DNA of 64,000 nt, taken from Mycobacterium scrofulaceum (lineage in GTDB: Bacteria; Actinomycetota; Actinomycetes; Mycobacteriales; Mycobacteriaceae). The first letter of the stretch is position 1. Every line of letters starts with the position of its first letter. Below the pieces are notes generated by a model that did no database searches, had not been told where the DNA came from, and saw only the letters and a list, made by a program, of their open reading frames with translations. Made by a program: the position numbers and the translations under genes. Shown here piece by piece: positions 43,255-53,694 of the stretch. The stretch covers positions 92,652 through 156,651 of the forward strand of contig NZ_MVIJ01000007.1 of assembly GCF_002086735.1 (NCBI RefSeq). The letters are read 5' to 3'.

Positions 43255-44829
43255 ATGAGCGGCTCCAGGAAGGTGTTTGTGCAGGTCACGAGCGTAGGTC
43301 ACGCCGGTTTTCTGATCGAGACCACCGCGGGCAGCATCCTGTGCGACCCCTGGGTCAACCCCGCGTACTTCGGCTCCTGGTTCCCGTTCCCCGACAACAG
43401 CGGACTGGACTGGGACCGACTGGGCGACTGCGACTACCTGTACCTGTCGCACCTGCACAAGGATCACTTCGACGCCAAGAACCTGGCCGAACACGTCAAC
43501 AAGGACGCGGTGGTGCTGCTGCCCGACTTTCCGGTGCCGGACCTGCGAAACGCGTTGCAAGAGCTCGGTTTCTACCGGTTCGTCGAGACCAGCACCTCGG
43601 TCAAGCACCGGGTCAGCGGCCCCAAGGGCGACCTCGACGTCATGATCATCGCCCTCCGGGCGCCCGCCGACGGCCCGCTCGGCGACTCGGCGCTCGTGGT
43701 TTCCGACGGCGTGACAACGGCTTTCAACATGAACGACGCCCGGCCGGTCGATCTGGACGTGCTGGCCTCGGCCTTCGGCCGCATCGACGTGCACATGCTG
43801 CAGTACTCCGGCGCGATCTGGTACCCGATGGTCTACGACATGCCGGCGCGCGCCAAGGAGTCGTTCGGTGTGCAAAAGCGCCAGCGGCAGATGGACCGCG
43901 CCCGCCAGTACATCGCCCAGGTCGGCGCGACGTGGGTCATCCCGTCCGCCGGCCCGCCGTGCTTCCTGGACCCCGAGCTGCGCCACCTCAACGACGACCA
44001 CGGCGATGCGGCCAACATCTTCCCGGACCAGATGGTGTTCCTCGACCAGATGCGCGGCCACGGGCACGACGGCGGACTGTTGATGATCCCCGGCTCGACC
44101 GCGGACTTCACCGCCAACGCGCTGAACTCGCTGACTCACCCGCTGCCCGACGATCAGGTCGAGGCCATCTTCACCACGGGGAAGCAGGCCTACATCGCCG
44201 ACTACGCCGGGCGCATGGCGCCCGTCCTCGCCGCGGAGCGCGCGAACTGGGCCCCCGCAACGGGGGAACCCCTGCTGGAGCCGCTGCGTGCGCTGTTCGA
44301 GCCGATCATGTCGGCCAGCGACGAGATCTGCGACGGCATCGGCTATCCCGTCGAACTCGTGATCGGGCCCGAAACCGTCATCCTGGACTTCCCGAAACGC
44401 GCGGTGCGCGAACGCATTCCCGACGAGAAGGTCCGCTACGGGTTCGCCATCGCGCCGGAGTTGGTCCGCACCGTGCTGCGCGATCGGGAACCGGACTGGG
44501 TCAACACCATCTTCCTGTCCACCCGGTTCAGGGCCTGGCGCGTCGGCGGCTACAACGAATACCTCTACACCTTCTTCAAGTGCCTGACCGACGAACGAAT
44601 CGCCTACGCCGACGGCTGGTTCGCCGAGACGCACGACGATTCGTCTTCGGTGACGCTGGACGGCTGGGAGATTCAGCGCCGCTGCCCCCACCTGAAGGCC
44701 GATCTGTCGAAATTCGGTGTGGTGGAGGGCGATACGTTGACCTGCAACCTGCACGGTTGGCAGTGGCGATTGGACGACGGGCGCTGCCTGACGGCACGGG
44801 GCCACCAACTGCGGAGTTCACGGGCATGA
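43255..44829 (+). CDS. Metallo-beta-lactamase fold plus Rieske domain protein (Rv3818 homologue)
   Basis: A 524-aa cytosolic-looking protein with two domains. The N-terminal one is an MBL-fold metal-binding domain with His66-x-His68-x-Asp70-His71 (SHLHKDHFD). The C-terminal one is a Rieske [2Fe-2S] site, Cys477-x-His479 and Cys497-x2-His500 (CPHL and CNLHGW). The combination is found in CMP-N-acetylneuraminate hydroxylase-like enzymes, though here the domain order is reversed, so an oxygenase or redox role on a nucleotide sugar or lipid is only a guess. The start at 43255 (MSGSRKVF) is preferred to GTG at 43249. GGAG at 43246 is rather close. The stop is ATGA-coupled to the next gene. Confidence 0.85.
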   Translation: MSGSRKVFVQVTSVGHAGFLIETTAGSILCDPWVNPAYFGSWFPFPDNSGLDWDRLGDCDYLYLSHLHKDHFDAKNLAEHVNKDAVVLLPDFPVPDLRNALQELGFYRFVETSTSVKHRVSGPKGDLDVMIIALRAPADGPLGDSALVVSDGVTTAFNMNDARPVDLDVLASAFGRIDVHMLQYSGAIWYPMVYDMPARAKESFGVQKRQRQMDRARQYIAQVGATWVIPSAGPPCFLDPELRHLNDDHGDAANIFPDQMVFLDQMRGHGHDGGLLMIPGSTADFTANALNSLTHPLPDDQVEAIFTTGKQAYIADYAGRMAPVLAAERANWAPATGEPLLEPLRALFEPIMSASDEICDGIGYPVELVIGPETVILDFPKRAVRERIPDEKVRYGFAIAPELVRTVLRDREPDWVNTIFLSTRFRAWRVGGYNEYLYTFFKCLTDERIAYADGWFAETHDDSSSVTLDGWEIQRRCPHLKADLSKFGVVEGDTLTCNLHGWQWRLDDGRCLTARGHQLRSSRA

Positions 44830-45170
44830 GCGACGGCAAGCGTCAGTCCTACGACGACGGCCTGGTTCAGCTCGACCGCGCGGCGATCACTCTGCGCCGC
44901 TATCACTTCCCGTCCGGCACGTCCAAAGTCATTGCCCTGGATTCGATCCGCGGATACAAGTCCGAGGGGCTGGGCCTGTTCACCCAGCGATTCCGGATCT
45001 GGGGCAGCTCGGACTTCCGCCGCTGGCTGCCGCTGGACATGAGCCGGCCGTTCAAGTCGACCTTGATCACGCTGGACGTGCCCGGCATCCGGCCCAGGCC
45101 CGCCTTCACACCGGCGCGCCCCGAAGAGTTCACGGCCTTGCTGGACGAATTGCTAAGTCAGCGCGGTTAG
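44826..45170 (+). CDS. Small conserved protein coupled to the MBL-Rieske gene (Rv3819 homologue)
   Basis: A 114-aa soluble protein with no signal peptide or membrane helix. Its start overlaps the preceding stop (ATGA), so it is made with the MBL-Rieske protein and may be its partner. The sequence looks like a small beta-rich domain (SGTSKVIALDSIRGYKSEG). I recognise no catalytic motif. Its 3' end overlaps the convergent papA2-like gene by 18 bp. Confidence 0.8.
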   Translation: MSDGKRQSYDDGLVQLDRAAITLRRYHFPSGTSKVIALDSIRGYKSEGLGLFTQRFRIWGSSDFRRWLPLDMSRPFKSTLITLDVPGIRPRPAFTPARPEEFTALLDELLSQRG

Positions 45171-46583
45171 CGGCGCGCGCGAGTGCGCGAGGGCCCGGCG
45201 GCCCCCGCCGTCGGCGACCCGCACATACGCCGACCGCACCGCCTGGATGTACCGGCCAACCGATTCGCGGGCGACCGGGTTGTCGGGGAACAGCACGGTC
45301 ACCTTGGTCTCGTGCTGGAGCCGGATCACCCACAGCGAAACCTGGTGGGAGACCCTGCCTTCGTCGTAGATCCGAAAGTTCAAGTCCGAGTTGGCGACAG
45401 ACGACAGGGGCGCGATGCTGGCGTCGAGGAACGACATCACGAAGTTGCCGGGACGCGGCCTGCCCAGACCCGCTTCGGGCGGCGCCAACTCCAGCACCCG
45501 GTCGAACGGCACGGTCGCCAGCTCGATGCCCGAGTCGAACGACGCCTGCGCCGATCGGGCCGCATCCTCGAAGATCCCCGCGTCGACGCCTACCGCGATC
45601 GGGACCAGGCCGGTGAACCAGCCCGTCGTCATCAACTCCGTCGGCGTCGTGCGGGTGTCGGTGGTGGTCACCACCGAAAACGTCTCGGCACCGGTCAATT
45701 CGCGGTGGGTGAGCCCCGCACAACCGAACACGCCGCCGCTGAAGCGGGCGCCCGCGTCGACGCAGGCGCGCTCGAATCGCTCCGTCTGCCGCTCGTCGAG
45801 CAGCGTCTCGGTGACGAGTTTGCCGGCGTAGGGCACCGAGAGGTCGCCGAGGGGCAGCGGGAAATACGGCAGCGTCCCACCGTTGCCGGCGGCGAACTCG
45901 ATCCAGGCGCGCACCCCGGGCGAGTCCGCGGTCAGCGCGGCCATGTCCTCGCGCTGCCGCAGGCAGTAGTCGGCGTAGCGGCCCGCCTCCGGAAGTTCGA
46001 CGGGTGCGTCGCCGCCGATCAGGGCCGCGTACATCATGTGGATCTCGGTGAAGAGGACGCCGACGATCATCGGATCGACGCACAGATGCGCGATGCTCGC
46101 GTAGAAGGTGAAATGACCGTCGCTTTGCACTATCCCGAAGAAGAAGCAATCCCATTGCAACGGCTGCGGGGTCGATATGTGCTCACGCAACTCCTGCGCG
46201 GTCAGCCGGCCGTGCCGGGTAGGGACGAGTTCGATATCCGCCGGGTTGGCGACGGTGTGCCGGACGATGTCGCCGTCATCCCGGTACTCGAACCAGCTGT
46301 GGTAGGTGTCGTGCCGACGAATGTGCGCGTTGATCGCGTAATTCATGGCGCGGACGTCACAGCGGCCGGGGATGTCCCAGGTGAAGATCATCAAGCGCGA
46401 CATGTCCAGACCCCGCGCCGCGTGGTCGCTGTAGCGCCGAAGGTGTTGCGCTTGCTGGTAACTGGGCGGCACCGGACTCGCGGGCGCCGCCGCCGCCGCG
46501 GCCTTCGCCGCGGGTGAAGCGTGCCAGCAGATGACGGTGCCGCCCTGTGGTGTCCAGTCTCGGAGTGTCGTTATGCCAAACAC
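45153..46583 (-). CDS. papA2: PapA2-like acyltransferase (HXXXD family)
   Basis: A 476-aa condensation-fold acyltransferase. The catalytic His166-x3-Asp170 (HLCVD) is intact. In M. tuberculosis PapA2 acylates trehalose-2-sulfate in the first step of sulfolipid-1, and here the sequence matches it closely, including the N-terminus MFGITTLRDWTP. It carries an alanine-rich insertion near residues 27-35. The GTG start at 46583 is preceded by a GGAGG about 13 nt upstream. Without the sulfolipid polyketide synthase nearby, the true acceptor may be plain trehalose or another glycolipid. Confidence 0.88.
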   Translation of the reverse strand: MFGITTLRDWTPQGGTVICWHASPAAKAAAAAAPASPVPPSYQQAQHLRRYSDHAARGLDMSRLMIFTWDIPGRCDVRAMNYAINAHIRRHDTYHSWFEYRDDGDIVRHTVANPADIELVPTRHGRLTAQELREHISTPQPLQWDCFFFGIVQSDGHFTFYASIAHLCVDPMIVGVLFTEIHMMYAALIGGDAPVELPEAGRYADYCLRQREDMAALTADSPGVRAWIEFAAGNGGTLPYFPLPLGDLSVPYAGKLVTETLLDERQTERFERACVDAGARFSGGVFGCAGLTHRELTGAETFSVVTTTDTRTTPTELMTTGWFTGLVPIAVGVDAGIFEDAARSAQASFDSGIELATVPFDRVLELAPPEAGLGRPRPGNFVMSFLDASIAPLSSVANSDLNFRIYDEGRVSHQVSLWVIRLQHETKVTVLFPDNPVARESVGRYIQAVRSAYVRVADGGGRRALAHSRAPLTALT

Positions 46584-46980
46584 TGAATGCCCTACACCTC
46601 CGCGCTGTTCGGCTCGGCATAGCGGCCCGCCAAGCGATGCTTTAGGCGAGCTACCGTCCGCTTTTGCTTCACGGAGCCGAGCCCGCCAGTGCGCCCGCAG
46701 CCATCCCAGCGGCCAGACGTGGTCACGCAAATCCACGAAATCCCCAGGGGTACACCCACAATGGCGAGAACCGCACCGACAGGCCCGGTCGTCCCAGGAT
46801 TTCTCCAGCCGCAAGTGGTGCTGCGGGAATCACCAGCATAGCCGCTTTGCGTGACGGACGCCCCGCGAAACCCCTGGCCGGGTTACGTCCAAATTACGGC
46901 TGCCTGAACGGAGAACGCCCAGAACCGGTACCGGCGGGTTCGACCGCACGGGTTGTGCGCGTGCGGTACGGTTGCCCAGC
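46584..46980. other. Divergent intergenic region papA2-sap
   Basis: A 397-bp gap between divergent genes with no convincing ORF. It should contain the promoters of the papA2-like and sap-like genes. I see several short direct and inverted elements but no binding site I can name, and no RNA gene or repeat of note. Confidence 0.5.
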
Positions 46981-47718
46981 ATGTGGATCACCGTGCTGGT
47001 GCTGGCCGGCGCGGTGATGTTCGAACCGATACGGCTCGGTTTGGTGGTCCTGTTGCTCAGCAGGCGGCGCCCGCTTGTTCAGCTGCTCGTGTTCCTGGGC
47101 GGGGGCTTCGCCATGGGCGTGGGTGCGGGCGTAATAGTGCTCTTCATCCTGCGCGCCGCGCCGGTCGTCGGACACGTCAACGTGGCCGAGGTCCAGATCG
47201 CTTCCGGGCTCGTCGCGTTGCTGATCGCGGTCGTGTTGGCCACCAAGGTGTCGCTGCCCAAGCTTGCCCGTCCCGTGCCGGCCGACGCGGCGGCCGGCGG
47301 AGGCGGTGGGATCGGCGGCGTCGGCCTGTTGGAAGGGGCGACGCCGAACGGCCGCCGGCCGTTGGCCGAACGCGCGCGCAGATTTTTTCGGGGCGACTCG
47401 CTGAGCGTCGCGGCGGTGAGTGGGATGGGGGCCTCGCTGCCATCCGCGAACTACATGGGCTCGATGGCCGCCATCCTCGCCTCGCATGCCGCGCCGGTCA
47501 CCCAGGTTCAGGCGTTGCTGGCCTTCAACCTGGTGGCGTTCACCGTGGCCGAGATCCCCCTGATCGGTTACCTGGCGGCGCCGCAGAAGACGCGGGCCTT
47601 CATGGCCGCGCTGCAAGACTGGCTGCGTTCCCGCGGGCGTCGCGACATCGCCGCGTTGGTGGCGGCCGGCGGTTGCCTGATGCTCGTCCTCGGGGTGACG
47701 GGCGCCGGCGCGGGGTAG
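46981..47718 (+). CDS. sap: Sap-like membrane protein (sulfolipid-addressing/GAP family)
   Basis: A 245-aa membrane protein with about six helices, two near the N-terminus, a central Gly/Ala-rich loop, and others in the second half (MGSMAAILAS, VTQVQALLAFNLVAFTVAEI, AALVAAGGCLMLVLGV). It matches Rv3821, which helps put sulfolipid-1 on the surface in M. tuberculosis, and the GAP proteins that help export glycopeptidolipids. The ATG at 46981 (MWITVLVLAG) is preferred. A TTG at 46972 is in frame. There is no clear ribosome-binding site. Confidence 0.82.
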   Translation: MWITVLVLAGAVMFEPIRLGLVVLLLSRRRPLVQLLVFLGGGFAMGVGAGVIVLFILRAAPVVGHVNVAEVQIASGLVALLIAVVLATKVSLPKLARPVPADAAAGGGGGIGGVGLLEGATPNGRRPLAERARRFFRGDSLSVAAVSGMGASLPSANYMGSMAAILASHAAPVTQVQALLAFNLVAFTVAEIPLIGYLAAPQKTRAFMAALQDWLRSRGRRDIAALVAAGGCLMLVLGVTGAGAG

Positions 47719-47759
47719 CATCGCTGCTGTAGCTTCTTGGACAGGCCTGAGGGGAGTTC

Positions 47760-48851
47760 GTGAACAAACTGCTCGCCGGGGCCGTCGCCGTCGGAATGCT
47801 TACGTGGGTAACGGTTTTCGATGACAATGTGGCAGCGGCCGACACGGCTCTGATCGTTCCCGGCACGGCGCCGTCCCCATACGGGCCGCTGAGGTCGCTG
47901 TATCACTTCAACCCCGCGATGCAACCTCAGATCGACGCGAACTACTACAGCCCCGCGGCCGTACGGCGCGTCGTGCCCTATCCCGGCAGCTTCTGGCCGG
48001 TCACCGGCCTGAATTCGCCGACCGTCAACAGCTCGGTCACCACCGGCGCGGACAATCTCGACGCGGCGATCCGGACCACCGACGGGCCGATCTCCGTGGC
48101 CGGGCTGTCTCAGGGCTCGCTGGCGCTCGACCGCGAGCAGGCGCGCCTGGCGCACGATCCCACCGCACCGCCGCCCGGTCAGCTCACATTCATCAAGGCC
48201 GGTAACCCAGACAACCTGCTCTACAAGGCGTTCGGGCCCGGGACGCACGTGCCGATCATCGACTACACCGTCCCGCCACCGGTGCAGAGCCAGTACGACA
48301 CCGTCAACATCGTGGGCCAGTACGACCCGTTCTCCGACCCGCCCAACCACCCCGGCAACCTGCTCGCCGACCTGAACGCGGTTGCCGCGGGAGGGTATTA
48401 CGGCCACACCGCCACGGCGTTCTCCGACCCCTCCCGCGTGGCTCCCTGGGACGTCACGAGGACGACCAACGGTCTGGGCGGCACCTCCACGACGTATTTC
48501 ATCCGAAACTCCGAGCTGCCACTGGCCCGGGCGCTGGTCGACGGGGCGGGCATGCCCCCCGAGGCGGTCGGGCCGATCGACGCGGCCCTGCGGCCGCTCG
48601 TCGACAGGGCCTACGACCCCGGTCCGGCGCACAACCCGGTCGCGATGATCAACGGCATCGCCCACATCCCCACGATCATCTCCGCCGTCTCGTGGCCCGT
48701 CCGCGGCGCCGTCACCGGCGTCAACCTGGCCACCAATTCGCTGGCGGTCGCCAACCTGGCCCGGGCCGTCGCCCCGGGTCCCCGACTCGGCAAGGGCCCG
48801 AAAGGGTTGTTGCCGAGGGCCGTCCGCGCGCTGGTCAAGGCCAGGAAGTAG
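47760..48851 (+). CDS. chp1: Chp1-like PE-PPE-domain acyltransferase
   Basis: A 363-aa exported protein. The signal-like helix at residues 3-20 is followed by a PE-PPE (serine hydrolase) domain with the nucleophile Ser117 in GLSQG. Asp and His of the triad are likely in DPFSDPP and the GGYYGHTATAF segment. In M. tuberculosis Chp1 (Rv3822) transfers acyl groups between partly acylated sulfolipid intermediates in cooperation with MmpL8. The GTG start at 47760 has GGGGAG upstream. It lies next to sap and ends 6 bp before the convergent mmpL gene end. Confidence 0.85.
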   Translation: MNKLLAGAVAVGMLTWVTVFDDNVAAADTALIVPGTAPSPYGPLRSLYHFNPAMQPQIDANYYSPAAVRRVVPYPGSFWPVTGLNSPTVNSSVTTGADNLDAAIRTTDGPISVAGLSQGSLALDREQARLAHDPTAPPPGQLTFIKAGNPDNLLYKAFGPGTHVPIIDYTVPPPVQSQYDTVNIVGQYDPFSDPPNHPGNLLADLNAVAAGGYYGHTATAFSDPSRVAPWDVTRTTNGLGGTSTTYFIRNSELPLARALVDGAGMPPEAVGPIDAALRPLVDRAYDPGPAHNPVAMINGIAHIPTIISAVSWPVRGAVTGVNLATNSLAVANLARAVAPGPRLGKGPKGLLPRAVRALVKARK

Positions 48852-48857
48852 CAACCG

Positions 48858-51800
48858 CTAGAGCCGCAGCCCGTCGCGCGGCGAAAACCCGATCAACTGT
48901 TCGGCCGCCCACACCGGTGTCTTCTGGTCGTCGGGCAGCAGCGGCTTGCGTTTGGCCGGGCGCCGGCGCCGGCGCAGTGGCCACCGGATCGCGGATCCCC
49001 AGCCCGACGGCCACCACCAGTTGGCCCGCCCGACCAGCACGGCGATGGCCGGCACGGTCACCGTCCGCAGCAGGAACGTGTCCAGCAGCAGCCCGGTGCC
49101 GAGAACGAACCCGCCCTGGATCACCGTGGACAGGCTGGCGAAGACCAGGCCGTACATCGACGCGGCCATGATCAGGCCGGCCGCGGTGATCACGCCACCC
49201 GTGGAGGACACCGTCCGGATGACCCCGGAGCGCATTCCCCGCACGGATTCGTCTTTCAGCCGGGAGATGAGCAGCATGTTGTAGTCGGCGCCCACCGCGA
49301 CCAGGATGACGAACGTCAAACCGGGCACGCTCCAATGCATTTCTTCGCCCAGGAGGAATTGGAACACGATGACGCCGATGCCGAGCGCCGACAGGTACGA
49401 GAAGATCACCGTGCCGATCAGGTAGAGCGGTGCGACCACCGCGCGCAGCAGCGCGATCAGAATCAGCAACACCACGCAGATGGTCATCGCGATGATGAAC
49501 CGCAGGTCGTGATCGGAGTAGTCGCGGGTCTCCTTGAGCACCACGGGCAAACCCACCACCGATACCCTCGCGTCGGCCAGCGTGGTGTTTGGCTGGGCGC
49601 CCTGCGCGGCGGCCCTGATGGCGCTCACCTGGTCCATCGCCGCCGTGCTGAACGGATTGCGATCGATCTGGATCAGGTACCGCACGGCATGCCCGTCGGG
49701 CGAAACGAAAGCGGCGGCAACCTTTCTCAGCTGGTCGGCGTTCAGCCCGCCGAGCAGGTCCTGCACCCCGCCCGGCAGAGCCGCCGGCTTTCCGCCCTCA
49801 CCGGTGGCATACGACAACGCTTGGGCGGGAATGTAAAACCCCGACATCGCCGGCGTCGTCGCCTCGTTCTTCATCGACAGCAGGAAGGCGGACGCCTCGC
49901 CCAGCCCGAAACCCATCTTCTTGACCTGGTCGACCAAGCGCTGCACGCCGTCGGCCAGTTGGCGGCTGCCGTCCGCGAGGGTGTTGGTCCCCTGCTGCAG
50001 GAAATTGATCTTCGCCCGCATGCCGCCCGGGCTGCCCATCCCCAGCGAGCCCATCGCGCCGACGACGGTCGACATCGCCCGGCGCAACCCCGAGACCGTT
50101 GCCGCCAGCGTCTGCACCGCCTGCGTCGCCCGCAGCTGGCGCGCCAGCTCCGAGATCTTGCCCAGCGTTCCGTCGTCGCGCGCGGTCACCAGCCGCCGCA
50201 GTTCCTCGCGCGCGTTGACGCAGCCGGGCTCGGCGCCGCACATCGGGCTGTTGTCGAGCGCCCCGAGCACCGGGGTGGCCCAATCCGAGTTGTTCGCAAC
50301 GAAATCGGCGTTCGCCCCGATCGTGTCGCCGAGCGAGCGCATGCCGTTGACCAGGCGCTCGGCGCCATCGAGTTCGGCCAGTGCACGGTTTCCCCCGAAG
50401 ATGTTCTGCAGCGTCGCCAGGGCGTCGACCAGCCCGCCGACGGCGGACACGGCCTGGTTGACCTGGGTCCGCACGTCACCGAGCTTGCCCGCCATCTGGT
50501 TGGCCCCGCCCGCCAAGCGATCGAGGTCGCCGGTGTGGTCGGTGATCTGCTTGGAGCCCGCGTCCAGCTTGTCGCCGACCTCGCCGGCCTGCCACGACGT
50601 CTTGGCCTGCTCCAGTGACCGTCCCGTCGGCCGGGTGATGCCCCTGACCATCGCGACGCCCGGCACCTGGCTGACCCGCTGCGCCATCTGCTCGAGGTCG
50701 GCGAGGCTCTTCGCCGTGCGCAAGTCCCGCGGCGAGGAGATGAACAGGTACTCCGGGACGATCAGGTTGGTCGAGAAATGCTTGTCCAGGGCGGCGTAGC
50801 CCACGGAACTCTCGACGTTGCCGGGCAGGGCCTTTCGATCGTCGTAGTTGTAACGGGCCAGCCCCGCACAGCCGGCCAGAATCACCAGCACGAGCCCGCT
50901 GGCCAGCAGATGGGCCTTGGGCCGGCGCACGATGTTGACGCCCGACCGCCGCCAGAAGCGGCGGCTCAGATCGGTGCGTGGCGCGATCCAGCCGCGGCGA
51001 CCGGCGAGCACGAGCAGGGCCGGCAGCAGGGTGATCGCGGCGAAGAAGACGACGGCCACCGAGATGCCCAGCACCGGTCCGACGGTCCGCAGGATCCCCA
51101 GCTGGGTGAAGATCATCCCGAGGAACGTGACCGCCACGGTGGCCGCGGACGCCGCGATCACCTTGCCGATCGAGGCCAGCGCCTTGATGACCGCCTGATC
51201 GCTGTCCATGCCCTGCCGCACGTAGTCGTGGTACCGGCTGATCAGGAAGACGGCGTAATCGGTTCCGGCCCCGACCATCATCCCGCTCATGAAGATCACG
51301 GTCTGGTTGGCGATGCCCAAGCCGGCCAATCCGACCAGGGCCACCAACCGCTGGGCCACCACCGCGGACATGCCGATCGTCAGCAAGGGCAGCACCATCG
51401 TGACCGGGTTCCGGTAGATGACGAGCAGAATGACGAACAACAGCACGACGATGGCGAGCTCGATCCGCGTCCGGTCCCGCTGCCCGGTGATGTTGAGGTC
51501 GGAGACGGTGGCGGCGGGCCCGGTCAGGTTCGCCGTCAGCGTGGATCCCGCCACGGTCCGCTTCACCGTGTCGGCCACTTGCGAGTACGCGTGTTTGGAC
51601 CGGGGCGAGCCGAGATCGCCGGGCAGCCCGATGGGCAGCATCCAGGCCTGGTGATCCTTGCTGGTCATCAGCTCGCGCAGCGGCGGCGTGGTGACGAAAT
51701 CCTGCACCATCGCCACGTTTCGGGTGTCCCGGCGCAGGGTCTCGACCAGTTTGCGGTAGGTGCCTTCGTCGGCCGGGCTCAACCCGTGGGCGTCGCTGAG

Positions 51801-52064
51801 CACCACCACCGCGATGCTCTGCAACCCGGCCTCGCCGAACGCGGCGTTCATGTTGCGCGTCGCCACCAACACCGGCGCGTCCGACGGCAGGATGGACACC
51901 TGCCGCAGCTGGGAGATCTCTTCCAGCGACGGCGCGGTCAGCGAAAGGGTGCAGGCAAGCGCGACCCAGACGCCGATCACCAGCCACGGCCGTTTCCCGA
52001 TCAGGCGCCCGAGCCGCGGAAAGAGGCCCACCGCGTCGTCCTGACCAGTGTTCGCTAAGGGCAT
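48858..52064 (-). CDS. mmpL8: MmpL8-like RND lipid transporter
   Basis: A 1068-aa RND-family transporter with 11-12 membrane helices. Two large periplasmic loops follow helix 1 and helix 7. Conserved proton-relay Asp-Tyr pairs are visible at Asp269-Tyr270 ([14 protein letters not shown]) and in the second half in [14 protein letters not shown]. In M. tuberculosis MmpL8 exports the sulfolipid precursor SL1278, here the cargo must be a PapA product but is unknown. It resembles MmpL10 as well, and the name is from synteny. The start at 52064 (MPLANTG) is preferred. An in-frame GTG at 52124 overlaps the papA1-like gene. Confidence 0.86.
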   Translation of the reverse strand: MPLANTGQDDAVGLFPRLGRLIGKRPWLVIGVWVALACTLSLTAPSLEEISQLRQVSILPSDAPVLVATRNMNAAFGEAGLQSIAVVVLSDAHGLSPADEGTYRKLVETLRRDTRNVAMVQDFVTTPPLRELMTSKDHQAWMLPIGLPGDLGSPRSKHAYSQVADTVKRTVAGSTLTANLTGPAATVSDLNITGQRDRTRIELAIVVLLFVILLVIYRNPVTMVLPLLTIGMSAVVAQRLVALVGLAGLGIANQTVIFMSGMMVGAGTDYAVFLISRYHDYVRQGMDSDQAVIKALASIGKVIAASAATVAVTFLGMIFTQLGILRTVGPVLGISVAVVFFAAITLLPALLVLAGRRGWIAPRTDLSRRFWRRSGVNIVRRPKAHLLASGLVLVILAGCAGLARYNYDDRKALPGNVESSVGYAALDKHFSTNLIVPEYLFISSPRDLRTAKSLADLEQMAQRVSQVPGVAMVRGITRPTGRSLEQAKTSWQAGEVGDKLDAGSKQITDHTGDLDRLAGGANQMAGKLGDVRTQVNQAVSAVGGLVDALATLQNIFGGNRALAELDGAERLVNGMRSLGDTIGANADFVANNSDWATPVLGALDNSPMCGAEPGCVNAREELRRLVTARDDGTLGKISELARQLRATQAVQTLAATVSGLRRAMSTVVGAMGSLGMGSPGGMRAKINFLQQGTNTLADGSRQLADGVQRLVDQVKKMGFGLGEASAFLLSMKNEATTPAMSGFYIPAQALSYATGEGGKPAALPGGVQDLLGGLNADQLRKVAAAFVSPDGHAVRYLIQIDRNPFSTAAMDQVSAIRAAAQGAQPNTTLADARVSVVGLPVVLKETRDYSDHDLRFIIAMTICVVLLILIALLRAVVAPLYLIGTVIFSYLSALGIGVIVFQFLLGEEMHWSVPGLTFVILVAVGADYNMLLISRLKDESVRGMRSGVIRTVSSTGGVITAAGLIMAASMYGLVFASLSTVIQGGFVLGTGLLLDTFLLRTVTVPAIAVLVGRANWWWPSGWGSAIRWPLRRRRRPAKRKPLLPDDQKTPVWAAEQLIGFSPRDGLRL

Positions 52065-52080
52065 GGGCACCGCATTCTTT

Positions 52081-53529
52081 TCAGCGTTGATGCGCCGCCT
52101 GCCGGTCGGGGTCGGCGACGGCACGCGCGCGCTCCGCCGCCCCGCCGTCGGCGATGCGGACGCAGACGGATTTTAGGGCACCCAGGTAGCGGTCGACGGA
52201 ATTTCGGGCAACCGGATGGTCGGGGAACAGCACGCTCGCCGCCGTCTCGTCGAAGCGCCCCACCATCGTGCTCAAGGGATAGGTGACCCTGCCGTCACTG
52301 TGCGCACCAACGGTCAGGCCGTCGAACAATTTGGTCATCATCGACAGCGGACTGGCTTGGGCGTCAAAGAAATTCACCAGCCCGAACAAGGGCGGCGGCC
52401 TGCGCAGCGACGGCGCCAGTTCCACCACCCGCTCGAAGGGCACCCGCGCCAGGTCCGCCGCCGAATCGAAGGAATTTTGGGCGGTTCGCGCGATGTCGTT
52501 GAAGGACAGCCCGGCGACGGGGACGGTGATCGGGATTTGGCCGGTGAACCAGCCCTGCGTCGTCAAGTCCGCCTGCGTGCTGCGGGTGTCCCTCGGGGTG
52601 ACGCCGAAATACGTTTCCGCGCCGGTCAACTCGTGGACCGCCAGGGCAATGCAGGCGAACATGCCGCCGACGAACCGGGCGTCTGCCCCGACGCACGCGG
52701 TTTCGAATCGATGCGTTTGCTCCCCGTCCAGCAGGGTGACGCCCATCAGGTCGCCGGCATGGGGTGCGCTCCGATCGCCCAGTGGCAGGGGGAACGCCGG
52801 GAACGTCCCGTCGTTGCGTTCGGCGAAGTCGATCCACGCACGCACCTCCGGCGAGTCGACGGTCAGGGCCGAGGTGTACTCGCGCTGCCGGAGGCAGTAA
52901 TCGGCATAGCTGCCGGCCGCCGGCAGCTCCAGCGGCGGGTTGCCGCCGATCAGCTCGGCGTACATGGTCTGGAACTCCATGAGTCCCATTCCGACGAACT
53001 GCCCGTCGGCGTGCAGGTGATCGATGCTGGCGTAGAAGGTGAAGCCGTCCGGGCGCTGAATCACCCCGAAGCTGAAGCAATCCCACTGCAGCGAGTCGGG
53101 CGTGGCCACGATGTGGTCTTGCAACTGTTGGCTGGCCAGTTCGCCGTGGTCGGTCGCGACGAATTCCACGTCCGCCGCGTCGGCCAGGGTGTGCCGCACG
53201 ATGTGGTCGGCGTCGAAGTACTCGAACCAACTGCGGTAGGTGTCGTGGCGGCGCAGGTGCGCGTTGATGACGTAGGTCATGGCGCGCAGATCGCACCGAC
53301 CCGGCACCTCGACGGAGGCGATGAGCAGCCGGGAGTGGTCCAGTCCACGGTCGGCCTGTTCGCGCAGGCTCCGCAGGTGCCGGGCCTGGACATAACTGGG
53401 TGGCACGGCGCTCGCCGGTGCGGCGAGGGCCTTGGCGCGGGCGGCGGGTGAGGGGTGCCAGGAGTACAACGTGCCGGGTGCCGGCGCCCACTCGTCGACC
53501 GTTGAGACGTCCAAGGGCCCGATTCGCAC
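52081..53529 (-). CDS. papA1: PapA1-like acyltransferase (HXXXD family)
   Basis: A 482-aa condensation-fold acyltransferase with catalytic His171-x3-Asp175 (HLHAD). The N-terminus [11 protein letters not shown] and many later segments match M. tuberculosis PapA1, which loads the polyketide-derived (hydroxy)phthioceranoyl chains onto the sulfolipid precursor. Here its usual polyketide partner Pks2 is not encoded next door. The GTG start at 53529 has GGAGG at a 5-nt distance. The mmpL start lies 17 bp downstream, so both are probably one operon. Confidence 0.88.
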   Translation of the reverse strand: MRIGPLDVSTVDEWAPAPGTLYSWHPSPAARAKALAAPASAVPPSYVQARHLRSLREQADRGLDHSRLLIASVEVPGRCDLRAMTYVINAHLRRHDTYRSWFEYFDADHIVRHTLADAADVEFVATDHGELASQQLQDHIVATPDSLQWDCFSFGVIQRPDGFTFYASIDHLHADGQFVGMGLMEFQTMYAELIGGNPPLELPAAGSYADYCLRQREYTSALTVDSPEVRAWIDFAERNDGTFPAFPLPLGDRSAPHAGDLMGVTLLDGEQTHRFETACVGADARFVGGMFACIALAVHELTGAETYFGVTPRDTRSTQADLTTQGWFTGQIPITVPVAGLSFNDIARTAQNSFDSAADLARVPFERVVELAPSLRRPPPLFGLVNFFDAQASPLSMMTKLFDGLTVGAHSDGRVTYPLSTMVGRFDETAASVLFPDHPVARNSVDRYLGALKSVCVRIADGGAAERARAVADPDRQAAHQR

Positions 53530-53694
53530 TGCTACCTCCCGTCCTGGGCACCGACGGCGGCGCATGGAAAGGCAGCCGACTGCTCTATCCGGGGGATCCG
53601 CCACACACGATGGTGCCGAGGTTCCTGGGTAGCCTAGCCCGCTCCGGAGTGGGCCGCTGGTTTCGGCGTGCCGCCGGGCCGGCGGCCGGAATCG

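Noticed and set aside
45153..53529. A complete sulfolipid-1 biosynthesis locus
   Set aside because: Only the acyltransferase and transport genes are present. The papA1-like gene is followed by the oxidoreductase and TetR genes, with no pks2 or fadD23.
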